Below are positions 1-8,398 of a stretch of 36,342 bases of DNA, one piece after another; positions within the stretch are counted from its first letter, which is position 1, and each line of letters begins with the position of its first letter. Source of the DNA: Oligoflexus sp. (GTDB lineage: Bacteria; Bdellovibrionota_B; Oligoflexia; Oligoflexales; Oligoflexaceae); contig NZ_DASTAT010000079.1 of assembly GCF_035712445.1 (NCBI RefSeq), positions 1 through 36,342 on the forward strand, given 5' to 3'. The position numbers and the translations under genes were made by a program. The notes under the pieces are model-generated. The model had not been told where the DNA came from, made no database searches, and was given only the letters and a program-made list of their open reading frames with translations.

Positions 1-2
1 AG

Positions 3-524
3 GGCACTGTCCTCATCAAGGAAAAAGGCGCCGACTTCCTTTATAGCGTTCTGCTCCATTTGATTCGCAACTCGATGGATCATGGCATCGAAGCCCCCGA
101 TCAGCGTGCAGCCGCGGGCAAAGCCCCCCGCGGGACCATCACGATCGACCTCGCCTTCGAACCGGATCATCTGATACTCAGCTATCGGGATGACGGCCAC
201 GGCCTTGACCTCGACGCCATTCAAAACCAGGGCCTTGAACAGGGTCTGATCAAAGCAGGACAGAATTATTCCGACCTCGACATTGCCTCGCTGATTTTTG
301 TATCCGGCTTTTCGACCAAAAACGCGGTGAGCGAAATCTCGGGCCGTGGCGTCGGACTCAATGCTGTCGCCACCTACTGCCAGGATATAGGCGTGGACAT
401 CAGGATTCAGCTGGAAAACAGCCAGGATCGCACCATGGTTCCATTCCGTTTTGAAATAACACTGCCACGCACGCTCTTCTGGATTGCGCAATCGCCCAAT
501 CAAATAGCCGCGCAAGCTTCCTAA
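3..524 (+). CDS. CheA-like histidine kinase, C-terminal fragment
   Basis: This is the 3' end of a gene that begins upstream of the window; the frame is open from base 3. It contains the ATP-binding half of a CheA-type histidine kinase. The N box reads HLIRNSMDHGIE, followed by the CheA-typical stretch ending AAGKAPRGTI. A G1 box (YRDDGHGLDL) and a G2 region (FSTKN, then SGRGVGLNAV) follow. CheA-type kinases phosphorylate a separate histidine-phosphotransfer domain and pass phosphate to response regulators. After the G2 box only about 45 residues remain, so the usual CheW-like coupling domain is absent here. That points to a CheA-like hybrid or HPt-linked kinase rather than a full chemotaxis CheA, or to a separate or shortened coupling part. 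The N-terminal domains are not visible. It ends convergently, overlapping the next minus-strand stop by 4 bp. Confidence 0.8.
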   Translation, partial: GTVLIKEKGADFLYSVLLHLIRNSMDHGIEAPDQRAAAGKAPRGTITIDLAFEPDHLILSYRDDGHGLDLDAIQNQGLEQGLIKAGQNYSDLDIASLIFVSGFSTKNAVSEISGRGVGLNAVATYCQDIGVDIRIQLENSQDRTMVPFRFEITLPRTLFWIAQSPNQIAAQAS

Positions 525-1720
525 AGTTGATCCCATTCCTGTACCAGGGCTTCGGCATTCTTCAAGCAAAGATCGCGTTGGAGCAAAGGCCGATAGCAGG
601 GGGCCGCGTCGACTGAAATCTGCTGCAAAAAAGCCTGAATCCTCGGCACACGCTCGACCGCACCCAACCGTTCCAAGGCCTGGACTTTTCTAAAAGTCCG
701 GGCGTAAAGCTCGACAAATCGTTCCCGCGCCGTCTGCCACGCTTCGCCTTCCGCATCCGTGGGACCAAGGACGATCCCGACCAGCGCCGGCTCCACGTCC
801 TGATAGGAAACGACTTCAGGATCCGAAAGAAAAGCCAAAGGCAGGACGGAATCGAAATCATCAGCATGAGTCGCGACCAGCTTTTGCCAGGTGGGAACGG
901 TCGCGTTGGAAAAGAGTCGAAAGGCGTCCAGACACGGCGCAAGGCTATCGGAAGGACAATCCCGACTGCCGCTTTCACCCAAAGACCGCAGGGGAATATC
1001 CCGCGTTTCCTTGATATGGCTTTCATAACGAAGACGCACGATCGGCAAGGCCTTCGGTGTTTCAAGGCCACTGTCCATCTCGGACACGCGAAGTTCCGCC
1101 GACCAGCGTTTTTTATCCTCTGGATTTTTGAAGACCCAGCGCAGCGAAGCCGCCATGCTCAGCTTCAAGCGCAGTCCGGACAGAAAACCCGTGCCACAGG
1201 TCTGAACGAAAGCATCGACCAGCTGAGCCCGCTCCGCACTCTGGGCAATCAGGATCTGCTGCACCATGGTCTGGGCCTCGCGACTCAGACGGAGTTTCGC
1301 AAGGCCCTCGGGTTTGAAGCGCAGACCCCCGTATTCACTCTGCACAAGGCGCAGGTTTACGACGTCGCTGTCATTCTCCAGAATCCGCTGCACCATTTCA
1401 TAAGGCCGCGACAGCCGGAGTCCCGTAGCTCCATTATAGAAGCTCTTCTGAAAGGCCCCGAATACGCTTTCCAGTTCACGCGCATTCGTTCCCTCCCGCT
1501 CTTCCGTTCGAAAGCTGCCGAGCGTCCGCATCTCATAATCATCGGCCGTCAAAGCCCCAAGATCCAGGCAGCTGACGCCGGTGAATTCCTGGGTGACAGC
1601 ATCATAGGCCGTTCCGATCAGAGCCTTGGGTTTGACGGTGATCGCCTGCAAAGGTGTGGAGGATGTGGTTTTGCAGGCGGAAAGAACGATCAAGGTCGAA
1701 CAGGAAAGAAGTCGCTTCAT
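521..1720 (-). CDS. Predicted lipoprotein of unknown function
   Basis: A 399-residue protein. Its N-terminus is a lipoprotein signal: basic MKR, a hydrophobic run, then LSAC with Cys16 as the predicted lipidated residue. The mature part is mostly soluble with several scattered cysteines (in CLD, TCG, DCPSDS, PCLD, PCYR and LCLK contexts) that could form disulphides in the periplasm. No family was recognised. Its start overlaps the stop of the upstream J-domain gene (ATGA type, 1717-1720), so it is the last gene of a translationally coupled minus-strand operon with the HAMP protein and the J-domain protein. A role at the envelope together with those two is inference. Confidence 0.75.
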   Translation of the reverse strand: MKRLLSCSTLIVLSACKTTSSTPLQAITVKPKALIGTAYDAVTQEFTGVSCLDLGALTADDYEMRTLGSFRTEEREGTNARELESVFGAFQKSFYNGATGLRLSRPYEMVQRILENDSDVVNLRLVQSEYGGLRFKPEGLAKLRLSREAQTMVQQILIAQSAERAQLVDAFVQTCGTGFLSGLRLKLSMAASLRWVFKNPEDKKRWSAELRVSEMDSGLETPKALPIVRLRYESHIKETRDIPLRSLGESGSRDCPSDSLAPCLDAFRLFSNATVPTWQKLVATHADDFDSVLPLAFLSDPEVVSYQDVEPALVGIVLGPTDAEGEAWQTARERFVELYARTFRKVQALERLGAVERVPRIQAFLQQISVDAAPCYRPLLQRDLCLKNAEALVQEWDQL

Positions 1721-2682
1721 GACCCTTCCAAATGTTGCAGGAGTCTTTTGTAGTGCTGGGTCAGCTGCTTGAAACGATCCTCGCTGCCGCCGCGATCAGG
1801 ATGCAGCGCATGGGCCATCACCCGATAACGCTGCCTCAGATCATCGAAATTCGGCAGGGCTTTGAATTCCATAAAACGCATGGCCTCGCCCACATGCTGC
1901 GGAAGATGGGACCTGGGCGGGGGTGGCGGGGGTGGTTCCTGCCGGGCGCCTTGCCGCGCTTTGGCTTTGGGCTCCTGATACTGCTGCTGTTGCTGCCGCG
2001 CTTTATTCGAAAGATACTGGATATGCAGCGCATAAAGAAAGGACTCCGAACGACTCCAAAGCTGTTCATAGCAGCCTTCGAGCTCGCGCTGGCAGTTTTT
2101 GATTCTTTGCGCGATCTGACTGCCGAACCTATTCAGAGCCGGCGACTGCAGCTCATCAGGAATCGCTTCCGGCAATTCGTCCAGGCGCACGTCGGAAAAA
2201 GGCGCCGACAGCTGATTGATCTGCTCCAAACGGCGATTCAACTGCAAAAGCCGTCCCCAAAGGGACAACGCAGGATCGTATTCGTTGCAGGACACCTGCC
2301 GATTGCGCCAGAGTTCGGGCAAAAGATGACGAACCGCCACGGCCCGGCATTCATCGAAGCGGGCAAAGACCGGCTCTTCGAACACGGCGACCGCGAAAGG
2401 TCCGCGTTCGGCTGTCGAACTGTGTCGGAACCAGGCCTGAGGCCGATCTATGGCCAGGATTCCAAGGCGATGCTGAAAGGTCTGCTGCAGAAGCTTGATA
2501 TCCTGATTCAACGCCGCAATGCGATCCAGTCCGTGCGGCACCGGATTGCAGAGAGCCGCACGCAGACAGCGGGTGAAATGGACTTTGCTTTCTTCAATGC
2601 AGAGGACGCGATCAAGAGCCAATGGTATGGAGGCGGCGCTCAGGAATGCGGGTTCAAACCAGTCGAGGCTCGGGGCTCCCAT
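1717..2682 (-). CDS. Protein with C-terminal DnaJ (J) domain
   Basis: A 321-residue cytoplasmic protein without a signal peptide. The last ~50 residues form a J domain, with helix II, the HPDRGG loop (HPD motif) and a following helix (FKQLTQHYKRLLQHL). J domains stimulate the ATPase of Hsp70 (DnaK). The N-terminal ~220 residues are helical, have no recognised domain and contain no zinc-finger or G/F region. A Gln-rich stretch and a run of seven prolines act as a linker before the J domain. This is therefore a specialised DnaJ-like co-chaperone, not DnaJ itself. The start is supported by GGGAGGAC 5-6 bp upstream, just beyond the stop of the HAMP gene 13 bp away. The downstream lipoprotein start overlaps its stop. 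Confidence 0.8.
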   Translation of the reverse strand: MGAPSLDWFEPAFLSAASIPLALDRVLCIEESKVHFTRCLRAALCNPVPHGLDRIAALNQDIKLLQQTFQHRLGILAIDRPQAWFRHSSTAERGPFAVAVFEEPVFARFDECRAVAVRHLLPELWRNRQVSCNEYDPALSLWGRLLQLNRRLEQINQLSAPFSDVRLDELPEAIPDELQSPALNRFGSQIAQRIKNCQRELEGCYEQLWSRSESFLYALHIQYLSNKARQQQQQYQEPKAKARQGARQEPPPPPPPRSHLPQHVGEAMRFMEFKALPNFDDLRQRYRVMAHALHPDRGGSEDRFKQLTQHYKRLLQHLEGS

Positions 2683-2695
2683 GAGTCCTCCCTAA

Positions 2696-3148
2696 TTAGC
2701 TGCGACGACGAACCTGCTCGAGCGTCACAGCCAGGTCATTGAGATCCTCAGCGACTTCCTGGAAGGCATCGCCTTTGCGCAGGACCACGCGGGATCCGTA
2801 GTTGCCATTTTTCAGCTCACGAATGTGCCGGCGGAATGCATAGGTCGGCCCTACCAAACGGTGGGTAAAGAAAATGGAGACGGCGACGGTGATGAAAAAA
2901 TAGATCGTCGTGCCTATCGCCACCCAGCCGACCAGTCCCTGCACATAGGACCTCAGGATATCCGTGACTTCCTCACGCAGATCGGTGAGTTCGAGCACCA
3001 GATCGTAAAACTTGTTAAAATTTACATAAAAAATGGCAACCAATGCCAGGCAGAAGGCCAGGGACAGAAGAATGTTATAAAGCCCAAGGCGAATTTGCAA
3101 AAGAGGCTGCAGCATAAAATTGCTGAGTTTTCGCTTATGAGAAGACAT
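2696..3148 (-). CDS. Two-helix membrane protein with a terminal HAMP domain
   Basis: A 150-residue protein counted from the ATG at 3148, which is preceded by GAGAGGG at a good distance; a longer reading from 3292 has no ribosome site. Residues ~21-43 and ~70-95 are transmembrane helices separated by a short ~25-residue periplasmic segment. Residues ~95-145 look like a HAMP linker: HRLVGPTYAFRRHI, with the HAMP proline, then GNYGSRVVLRKGD and ending DLNDLAVTLEQV. HAMP domains transmit signals from a membrane sensor to a kinase, cyclase or methyl-accepting output, but no output follows here. It may therefore work by pairing with another protein. It heads an operon with the J-domain protein and the lipoprotein. 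Specific function unknown. Confidence 0.75.
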   Translation of the reverse strand: MSSHKRKLSNFMLQPLLQIRLGLYNILLSLAFCLALVAIFYVNFNKFYDLVLELTDLREEVTDILRSYVQGLVGWVAIGTTIYFFITVAVSIFFTHRLVGPTYAFRRHIRELKNGNYGSRVVLRKGDAFQEVAEDLNDLAVTLEQVRRRS

Positions 3149-3305
3149 GGACGGGTCCCTCTCCCTGTTCAAGGCCTTTGATTGACTTCTTCTATTGTGC
3201 CTTCTTGGGCGCGTACTGACAATACGCCACGGTTTCCCGGATTTGGAAAAAACTCGAAACCCTGCATTCTTCAGTGCTAGAATGCCGAACAAAAGGGGGC
3301 GAGTT

Positions 3306-5003
3306 GTGCCGAGCGCTTCAATACCGACCGCAAAAACGATGCTGGATTGCCTTGCAGCCGCGGCCAGCGATTTTGCTGATCGGCCGGCCTACTCACAGTT
3401 CGGCAGGACCCTGAGCTTTCGCGAGATGGATCGCCTCAGCAGCTCGGTGGCGGCCTGGCTGCAGTCTTTACCGGATGTGAAACCCGGCGATCGCGTGGCC
3501 GTCCAGCTGCCCAATGTCCTCGCCTATCCTGTGATCGCCTTTGGCATCATCAAGGCCGGCCTTGTTCTGGTGAACACCAATCCCCTTTACACCCCAAGGG
3601 AAACGCAAAGACAACTTTTGAATGCCGATATCAAGGTCTGGTTCGTGGCGGAAACTACCGCCTATATCGTGCCCATGCTCACCCATGAACTCAAAGATCC
3701 GTGGGTTGTGATCTGTGAGCTGTTCACGCTGCAGCCGCGCTGGCGACGCTGGGCCATGAACTTTCATCTGCGCTATCGGCGCCGGGCCGTGGCGGCCTAT
3801 GATCGGAATCACCCCACCCTGGATAGCGTGCTTCGCTTCGGCCGAAAGCGGCCTTGGATCAAACCGAATGTTCATCCTGATGATCTGATGATGCTGCAGT
3901 ACACCGGCGGCTCCACGGGTGTATTGAAGGGCGCGATGCTCACGCATGCCAATGTCGTGAGCAACATGCACCAGGTTTTGAATTTTCTGGGTGCGAACGT
4001 CGAGCGCGGGAAGGAAACCATCATCGCGCCCCTTCCGCTCTATCACATCTTCGCCTTCACCGTGCACTGCGGCATGCCTTTGCTCGCGGGCTCGCATAAT
4101 GTTCTGATCCTGGATCCCACCGCACTCGGTCTGCTTCTGAAGGAGCTGCAGCGCTATCCATTTTCGGCGATGACCGGCGTGAATACCTTATTTTATAGCC
4201 TTTTACGCATGGACACATTCCGGGCGATGGATTTCTCGCGCTTGCGTTTTGCGATAGCGGGCGGAATGAAACTCGACCCCAAGGTCGCGCGGCATTGGGA
4301 GGACGTCACGGGCAAACCTTTGCTGGAAGGCTTCGGCATGACCGAAACATCTCCCGTCGCCTGTTTCAATCCGCCGGACGCCAACCGCATCGGCAGTATC
4401 GGCCAACCCGTTCCTGACACGGAGTTAAAACTGGTCGATACCGAGGGTCGCGATGTCCTCACGCCCCATACTCCGGGTGAGCTTTGGATCCGCGGCCCCC
4501 AGGTGATGCGCGGCTACTGGCGAAATCCCGAGGAAACCGCGCGGCACCTCACCCGCGACGGCTGGGTGAAGAGCGGTGATATAGCGACCTTCGACGAGGA
4601 CGGATACTGGTTCATCGTCGGACGCGTCAAACGCATGATCCTGGTGTCCGGTTTCAATGTTTACCCGAGCGAGATCGAGGACGTCGTGCGCCTCCATCCC
4701 GATGTGATCGACTGTGAAGTGATCGGCCAGCCGCATGCGGTCACGGGTGAAACCGTCAAGGTCCGGGTGCTCTCGCGCAACAAGGCCTTGAAGCCGCAGG
4801 ACATCCGCGATCATTGCCGCCGTTTTTTGACCAGCTATAAATTACCCAAGCATGTGGAATTTGTGGACAGCCTTCAGAAAACAGCGGTAGACAATAGGCG
4901 ACACGAAAGTCATCAGGAGGCTCACGATGAAAATATTAGCGCTCGCCCTCGGCAGTCTGCTTCTGGGATCGGTGGCTCAGGCAGCATGGGTGGTCAAAAC
5001 TGA
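3306..5003 (+). CDS. fadD: Long-chain acyl-CoA synthetase-like, A10 lysine absent
   Basis: An adenylate-forming enzyme of about 565 residues, the usual size of FadD (fatty acid + ATP + CoA to acyl-CoA). The P-loop A3 motif YTGGSTGVLKG is at ~199-209. The A5 motif GFGMTETSP follows, then A7/A8 (DGWVKSGDIATFDEDGYW, then GRVKRMILVSGFNVYPSEIE). I chose the GTG at 3306 because AGGGGG lies 6-7 bp upstream; an ATG at 3282 has no such site. The C-terminus is odd. Where the family has PKTxxGK followed by a basic stretch, this protein reads QKTAVDNRRHE, so the catalytic A10 lysine is Asn530 and about two residues seem lost. The last 77 bp overlap the next gene's coding start. It could be inactive in adenylation or a decaying gene. 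The synthetase family is secure; activity is not. Confidence 0.8.
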   Translation: MPSASIPTAKTMLDCLAAAASDFADRPAYSQFGRTLSFREMDRLSSSVAAWLQSLPDVKPGDRVAVQLPNVLAYPVIAFGIIKAGLVLVNTNPLYTPRETQRQLLNADIKVWFVAETTAYIVPMLTHELKDPWVVICELFTLQPRWRRWAMNFHLRYRRRAVAAYDRNHPTLDSVLRFGRKRPWIKPNVHPDDLMMLQYTGGSTGVLKGAMLTHANVVSNMHQVLNFLGANVERGKETIIAPLPLYHIFAFTVHCGMPLLAGSHNVLILDPTALGLLLKELQRYPFSAMTGVNTLFYSLLRMDTFRAMDFSRLRFAIAGGMKLDPKVARHWEDVTGKPLLEGFGMTETSPVACFNPPDANRIGSIGQPVPDTELKLVDTEGRDVLTPHTPGELWIRGPQVMRGYWRNPEETARHLTRDGWVKSGDIATFDEDGYWFIVGRVKRMILVSGFNVYPSEIEDVVRLHPDVIDCEVIGQPHAVTGETVKVRVLSRNKALKPQDIRDHCRRFLTSYKLPKHVEFVDSLQKTAVDNRRHESHQEAHDENISARPRQSASGIGGSGSMGGQN

Positions 5004-5349
5004 AGGACTCGCCTGCACCGAGGACTATAATCCCTGGGGCCATGGCAGCTATTGCCCCTGCCCGGAAGGCACTGCCTATAATAAAAAAATCGGCGAATGC
5101 CTGGCCGGTGCGCCCTACCCGATTCTGGTTTCCGGCGTCCTGCATAGCAAGGATGCGGTGGAAAAAGGCGTGAGTTTGGAAACCCAGTATGGAACCTTCG
5201 AACTGATCGTGAAACTGTCGGAGCTGGAAAAACTGCAGCGCGCCGATGGACTTTATTTTGAAGCGGACGGCGAATTCATTCTGATGCCGACCGATGAGGC
5301 CCAGGCGCGCCCGACCATTATCGTCGAATCGCTGGCCTGGCTGGAATAG
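4927..5349 (+). CDS. Small secreted protein of unknown function
   Basis: A 140-residue protein with a clear Sec signal peptide (MKILALALGSLLLGSVAQA, predicted cleavage before AWVV). AGGAGG lies 6-7 bp upstream of the ATG. The mature part has four cysteines near its N-terminus (ACTED, YCPCPEG, GECLAG), suggesting a small disulphide-bonded head. A beta-rich C-terminal half with few cysteines follows. No family was recognised. The gene begins inside the 3' end of the acyl-CoA synthetase reading frame, and its 3' end overlaps the convergent citrate synthase by 32 bp. Confidence 0.7.
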   Translation: MKILALALGSLLLGSVAQAAWVVKTEGLACTEDYNPWGHGSYCPCPEGTAYNKKIGECLAGAPYPILVSGVLHSKDAVEKGVSLETQYGTFELIVKLSELEKLQRADGLYFEADGEFILMPTDEAQARPTIIVESLAWLE

Positions 5350-6448
5350 CATCCAACGGCGCAGGATCTGGACCGACATAACGCGACTGCGGACGCACCA
5401 GCCGTCCGTGGCGGCGCTGCTCGTCCACATGCGCACACCAGCCCACGACCCGACCGATCGCAAAGCAGGCGGAGAAAACTTCCGCCGGCAGACCGATCGC
5501 ATCCAAAAGCACAGCCGTATAAAATTCCACGTTGGCCTTCAGCGGCCTTTGCGGATAACGCTCCTGGAGGAGTTCGGCAGCGGCCTTTTCCACAGCGCGC
5601 GCCAGGGCCAGACGCGGCGTCTTCACGCCCGTTTGTTCCAGTCGATCGAGCGCCTTTTCCAAAACCGCAGCCCGTGGATCCCGCACGCGATAGATGCGAT
5701 GCCCCATCCCCATGATGCGCCGCCCCGCTTCCAGTTCCGCTTCCAGCCATGCCCGGGCGCGTGCCGGCTCACCCACGGCGGCCAGCATATCCAGGACTGG
5801 TCCAGGCGCTCCACCATGAAGGGGGCCCTTCAAAGCCCCCAGCGCCGCGACCACCGCAGAGGTCAGATCCGATCCCGTCGAGGCCACCACGCGCGCTGTG
5901 AATGTCGAGGCATTCATCCCATGATCCATCACCGTCACAAGGTAGGATTCCAAAGCCATGGCACGCGCGGGGTCCACGGGTGCATCCGCAAACATGTGCA
6001 GAATATCCTCACCATGATCCAGTGCCGCATCAGGCCGAACAGGAGGCCGCTTCTCCTGACGCCGCATCCAAATCGCGGTCGCGACGGCGGTTGCGGCGCA
6101 AAGCGTCAAAGCCTCATCCCATAGGTCGCTGCCGTCCCCTTCCAACGAGGCCAGAGCATAACGCAGATAATCCATGCTGGAACGCGGACCTTCCGGCAAA
6201 GCGATCAACCGGGTAAAGACCTGCACTCGTTTCAGCCCGAGGCGTTGCCTCACTTCCAACATTTCCGAGTGATGCGGCAAGCGCCCCCACCAGAGAAGAT
6301 GCAGAGCTTCCAGGAAACTGACGTGGCCACTGAGTGTTTCCACATCATAACCACGCATGACGAGCCGCCCGGCTTCACCATCGACCTGACTCAAAACGGT
6401 TTCTGCGAATACGACGTCATCGAGCCCGCTGACCTGAAGAGTACTCAT
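5318..6448 (-). CDS. Citrate synthase family protein
   Basis: A 376-residue citrate/2-methylcitrate synthase family enzyme (acetyl- or propionyl-CoA condensed with oxaloacetate). The N-terminus GEAGRLVMRGYDVE, the MDHGMNAST motif (His176), KGPLHGGAPG (His211) and GMGHRIYRVRDPR (His250) match the family. The C-terminus ends RPQSRYVGP as usual. At the third catalytic position, normally Asp in an NVDF context, the sequence has NVEF (Glu308). Some members of this subfamily may carry Glu here, so this need not mean inactivity. AGGAGGTGAAGC precedes the ATG. It is divergent from the M14 peptidase gene. A second paralogue with an HTH extension lies on the far side of that gene, at 8399. The stop overlaps the small secreted protein gene convergently. 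Confidence 0.85.
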   Translation of the reverse strand: MSTLQVSGLDDVVFAETVLSQVDGEAGRLVMRGYDVETLSGHVSFLEALHLLWWGRLPHHSEMLEVRQRLGLKRVQVFTRLIALPEGPRSSMDYLRYALASLEGDGSDLWDEALTLCAATAVATAIWMRRQEKRPPVRPDAALDHGEDILHMFADAPVDPARAMALESYLVTVMDHGMNASTFTARVVASTGSDLTSAVVAALGALKGPLHGGAPGPVLDMLAAVGEPARARAWLEAELEAGRRIMGMGHRIYRVRDPRAAVLEKALDRLEQTGVKTPRLALARAVEKAAAELLQERYPQRPLKANVEFYTAVLLDAIGLPAEVFSACFAIGRVVGWCAHVDEQRRHGRLVRPQSRYVGPDPAPLDAIPARPAIRR

Positions 6449-6504
6449 GCTTCACCTCCTATGCTTCCTGCGTTTCTCAAGCCTATCTTCGGCACAAAAT
6501 TGAC

Positions 6505-6531
6505 ATTGATCAATCTTGATTAAACAATCAA
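6505..6531. promoter_or_regulatory. Two adjacent palindromes between divergent genes
   Basis: A 10-bp perfect palindrome ATTGATCAAT (6505-6514) is followed after 1 bp by TTGATT-AAAC-AATCAA (6516-6531), a perfect 6-bp inverted repeat. A TTGACA hexamer at 6500-6505 overlaps the first palindrome. All lie in the 195-bp gap between the divergent citrate synthase and M14 peptidase genes. This looks like an operator overlapping a promoter. No regulator is identified. Confidence 0.4.
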
Positions 6532-6643
6532 CATAGCGATTTTTTGTAAGCTTCGAAAACTTCTGAATCTTGTTGGCAAGCCCCCGGACACGCGTGGTAC
6601 TTAGTGAGGGCCATTACGAAAAAATTTCTGCTGTTGAGGATCT

Positions 6644-8311
6644 ATGAAATCACAAGCCTTGCCGCTGACCCGGGCTGAAGCCACTGACTATCGCGAGACG
6701 ACACGCAGCGCGGAAGTTCTGACCTTCATGGATGAACTTTGTGCCGCAACGCCCCTGGTGAAACGTCTCTCTTTGGGAACGAGCAGTCAGGGCCAGGATA
6801 TTGCCGCCCTTGTCATCAGTGATCGTCAGTGCTTCACACCGGAGCTGGCCCAGAAACAAAAAAAGTGCATCGTGATGGTGGAAGCCAATATTCATGCTGG
6901 TGAAGTTGAAGGCAAGGAATCCCTTTTGGCCCTGGCGCGCGATCTGACTCTGACCAGTCTGGGCCGGAATATTTTGAACCGCACCTGCCTTGTCCTGGTG
7001 CCGAATTTCAACCCGGATGGCAACGACATCATCAGCCCTGCGCATCGCCAACTGGATCTTAGCAATCTGGAGGGGCAGGATGGTCCAGAATCGGGCGTGG
7101 GTATTCGTTACAATGGTGAAGGCTATAACCTGAATCGCGACAGCATGAAGCAGGAAGCCCCGGAAACACGGGCGATGGCGCGTTTCTATCAGGCCTGGTG
7201 GCCGCACCTCTTCATCGACTGCCATACCACCGATGGAAGTCTTCATGCCTTCGATTTGACCTTTGATACCTCGCGCGGCAATGAGGAGCTTTTCGCTCCC
7301 GTGCGAGGCTTCGCCCGCGGGATGCTGGAGCGCGTGAGCAAATCGGTTGAATCCAAGCATGATTTCAAAAGCTACTGGTACGGAAACTTCGTGAAAGAAG
7401 ACGATCCCCTTACCGGCTGGCACACCTATCCGGCACTGCCTCGCTTCGGCAGTCACTATCGGGGTCTGCTCGGGCGGCTCGATGTTCTTTTGGAGACGTA
7501 TAGCTATATTCCTTTCGCAAGGCGCTGCGCGGTGATGCGCGCCTGGCTTTTGGAGCTTTTCCGTTTTGCGGCTTTGAAGCGTGAACCGATTTTGAAGCTC
7601 ATGCAAGCGGAAAGAAAACGGCTCGAAACCAGGGGACTCGTTTTCGATCCATCGCTGCGCATGGCCATCAATCACGGCGTCGCGCGTCAGACCGAGGATC
7701 AGTCGCTGGTTTTCGATTATCCGGCTTATGCCCTGCATGGTGACACAGCAATCATTCAGTCGTTTGATAAGGAGAGTCTCAGCGCGCGCCGTTATCCCGG
7801 GCGGCGTTCCAAAGTCTATAAAATCCCGCATCTGCGCGGTCATATCCCGACGGAAGAGGTCACCGTTCCGATGGGTTACCTGGCGCCTGCGTCCCTTGCG
7901 GATAAACTCAGTATGCATGGCATTCAGCTGACAGCCGCCACAGCGGGTACGCGATACAGAGCAGAACGCTATCGCCTTCTTGGGAAAGAGGAAACTTTCA
8001 GCCCCGATGTTGCGACGAATGTGACAAGGCCGGGTGAAAAAGAAATACCCTTAAGTCAGAAGCCTCAGCCGAAGCGTTTTGAAACCGTGCTCACCGTAAG
8101 GCCCGAGCGCAGCGAATTCACAGTGCCTGAGGGCTGGATCTGGATTCCTGTCGCGCAGCGTGCGGGTACCCTCGCCGTTTATCTTTTGGAACCGCATGCG
8201 GATGATGGCCTGGCCCGCTGGCAGTTTTTGGACGAGGACCTGAAGGTGGGAGGATATTATCCCGTCGTGCGTGTGCTGGAGCACCAGAATCCTCCGCGGA
8301 AAGCGGAGTAG
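6644..8311 (+). CDS. M14 family zinc metallocarboxypeptidase
   Basis: A 555-residue protein. The M14 zinc site is complete: HAGEVEGKE gives the HxxE pair His84/Glu87, and DCHTTDG gives His194. The substrate-binding Asn164-Arg165 (YNLNRDS) and a C-terminal catalytic glutamate in LLETYSY (Glu284) are also present. M14 enzymes remove C-terminal residues from peptides or cleave related amide bonds such as those in cell-wall peptides. There is no signal peptide, so a cytoplasmic role is likely. The C-terminal ~230 residues are an accessory region typical of large bacterial M14 proteins. GAGGA lies just upstream of the ATG. It is followed by the HTH-citrate synthase after 87 bp, probably in the same transcript. 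Confidence 0.85.
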   Translation: MKSQALPLTRAEATDYRETTRSAEVLTFMDELCAATPLVKRLSLGTSSQGQDIAALVISDRQCFTPELAQKQKKCIVMVEANIHAGEVEGKESLLALARDLTLTSLGRNILNRTCLVLVPNFNPDGNDIISPAHRQLDLSNLEGQDGPESGVGIRYNGEGYNLNRDSMKQEAPETRAMARFYQAWWPHLFIDCHTTDGSLHAFDLTFDTSRGNEELFAPVRGFARGMLERVSKSVESKHDFKSYWYGNFVKEDDPLTGWHTYPALPRFGSHYRGLLGRLDVLLETYSYIPFARRCAVMRAWLLELFRFAALKREPILKLMQAERKRLETRGLVFDPSLRMAINHGVARQTEDQSLVFDYPAYALHGDTAIIQSFDKESLSARRYPGRRSKVYKIPHLRGHIPTEEVTVPMGYLAPASLADKLSMHGIQLTAATAGTRYRAERYRLLGKEETFSPDVATNVTRPGEKEIPLSQKPQPKRFETVLTVRPERSEFTVPEGWIWIPVAQRAGTLAVYLLEPHADDGLARWQFLDEDLKVGGYYPVVRVLEHQNPPRKAE

Positions 8312-8356
8312 ATGACGGAAGCTGCAGCAAGCAGATGACGGGAGCTGCAGCGAAGC
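8311..8356 (+). repeat. Two-copy 23-bp direct repeat
   Basis: Two adjacent near-identical 23-bp units (8311-8333 and 8334-8356) begin GATGACGG and contain AGCTGCAGC. The first unit overlaps the stop codon of the M14 peptidase gene. The repeat lies in the 87-bp spacer before the HTH-citrate synthase. Confidence 0.6.
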
Positions 8357-8398
8357 CGACCGTAAGCCCGGGGTGGATGAAGCTTCGAAAGGAGTCAT

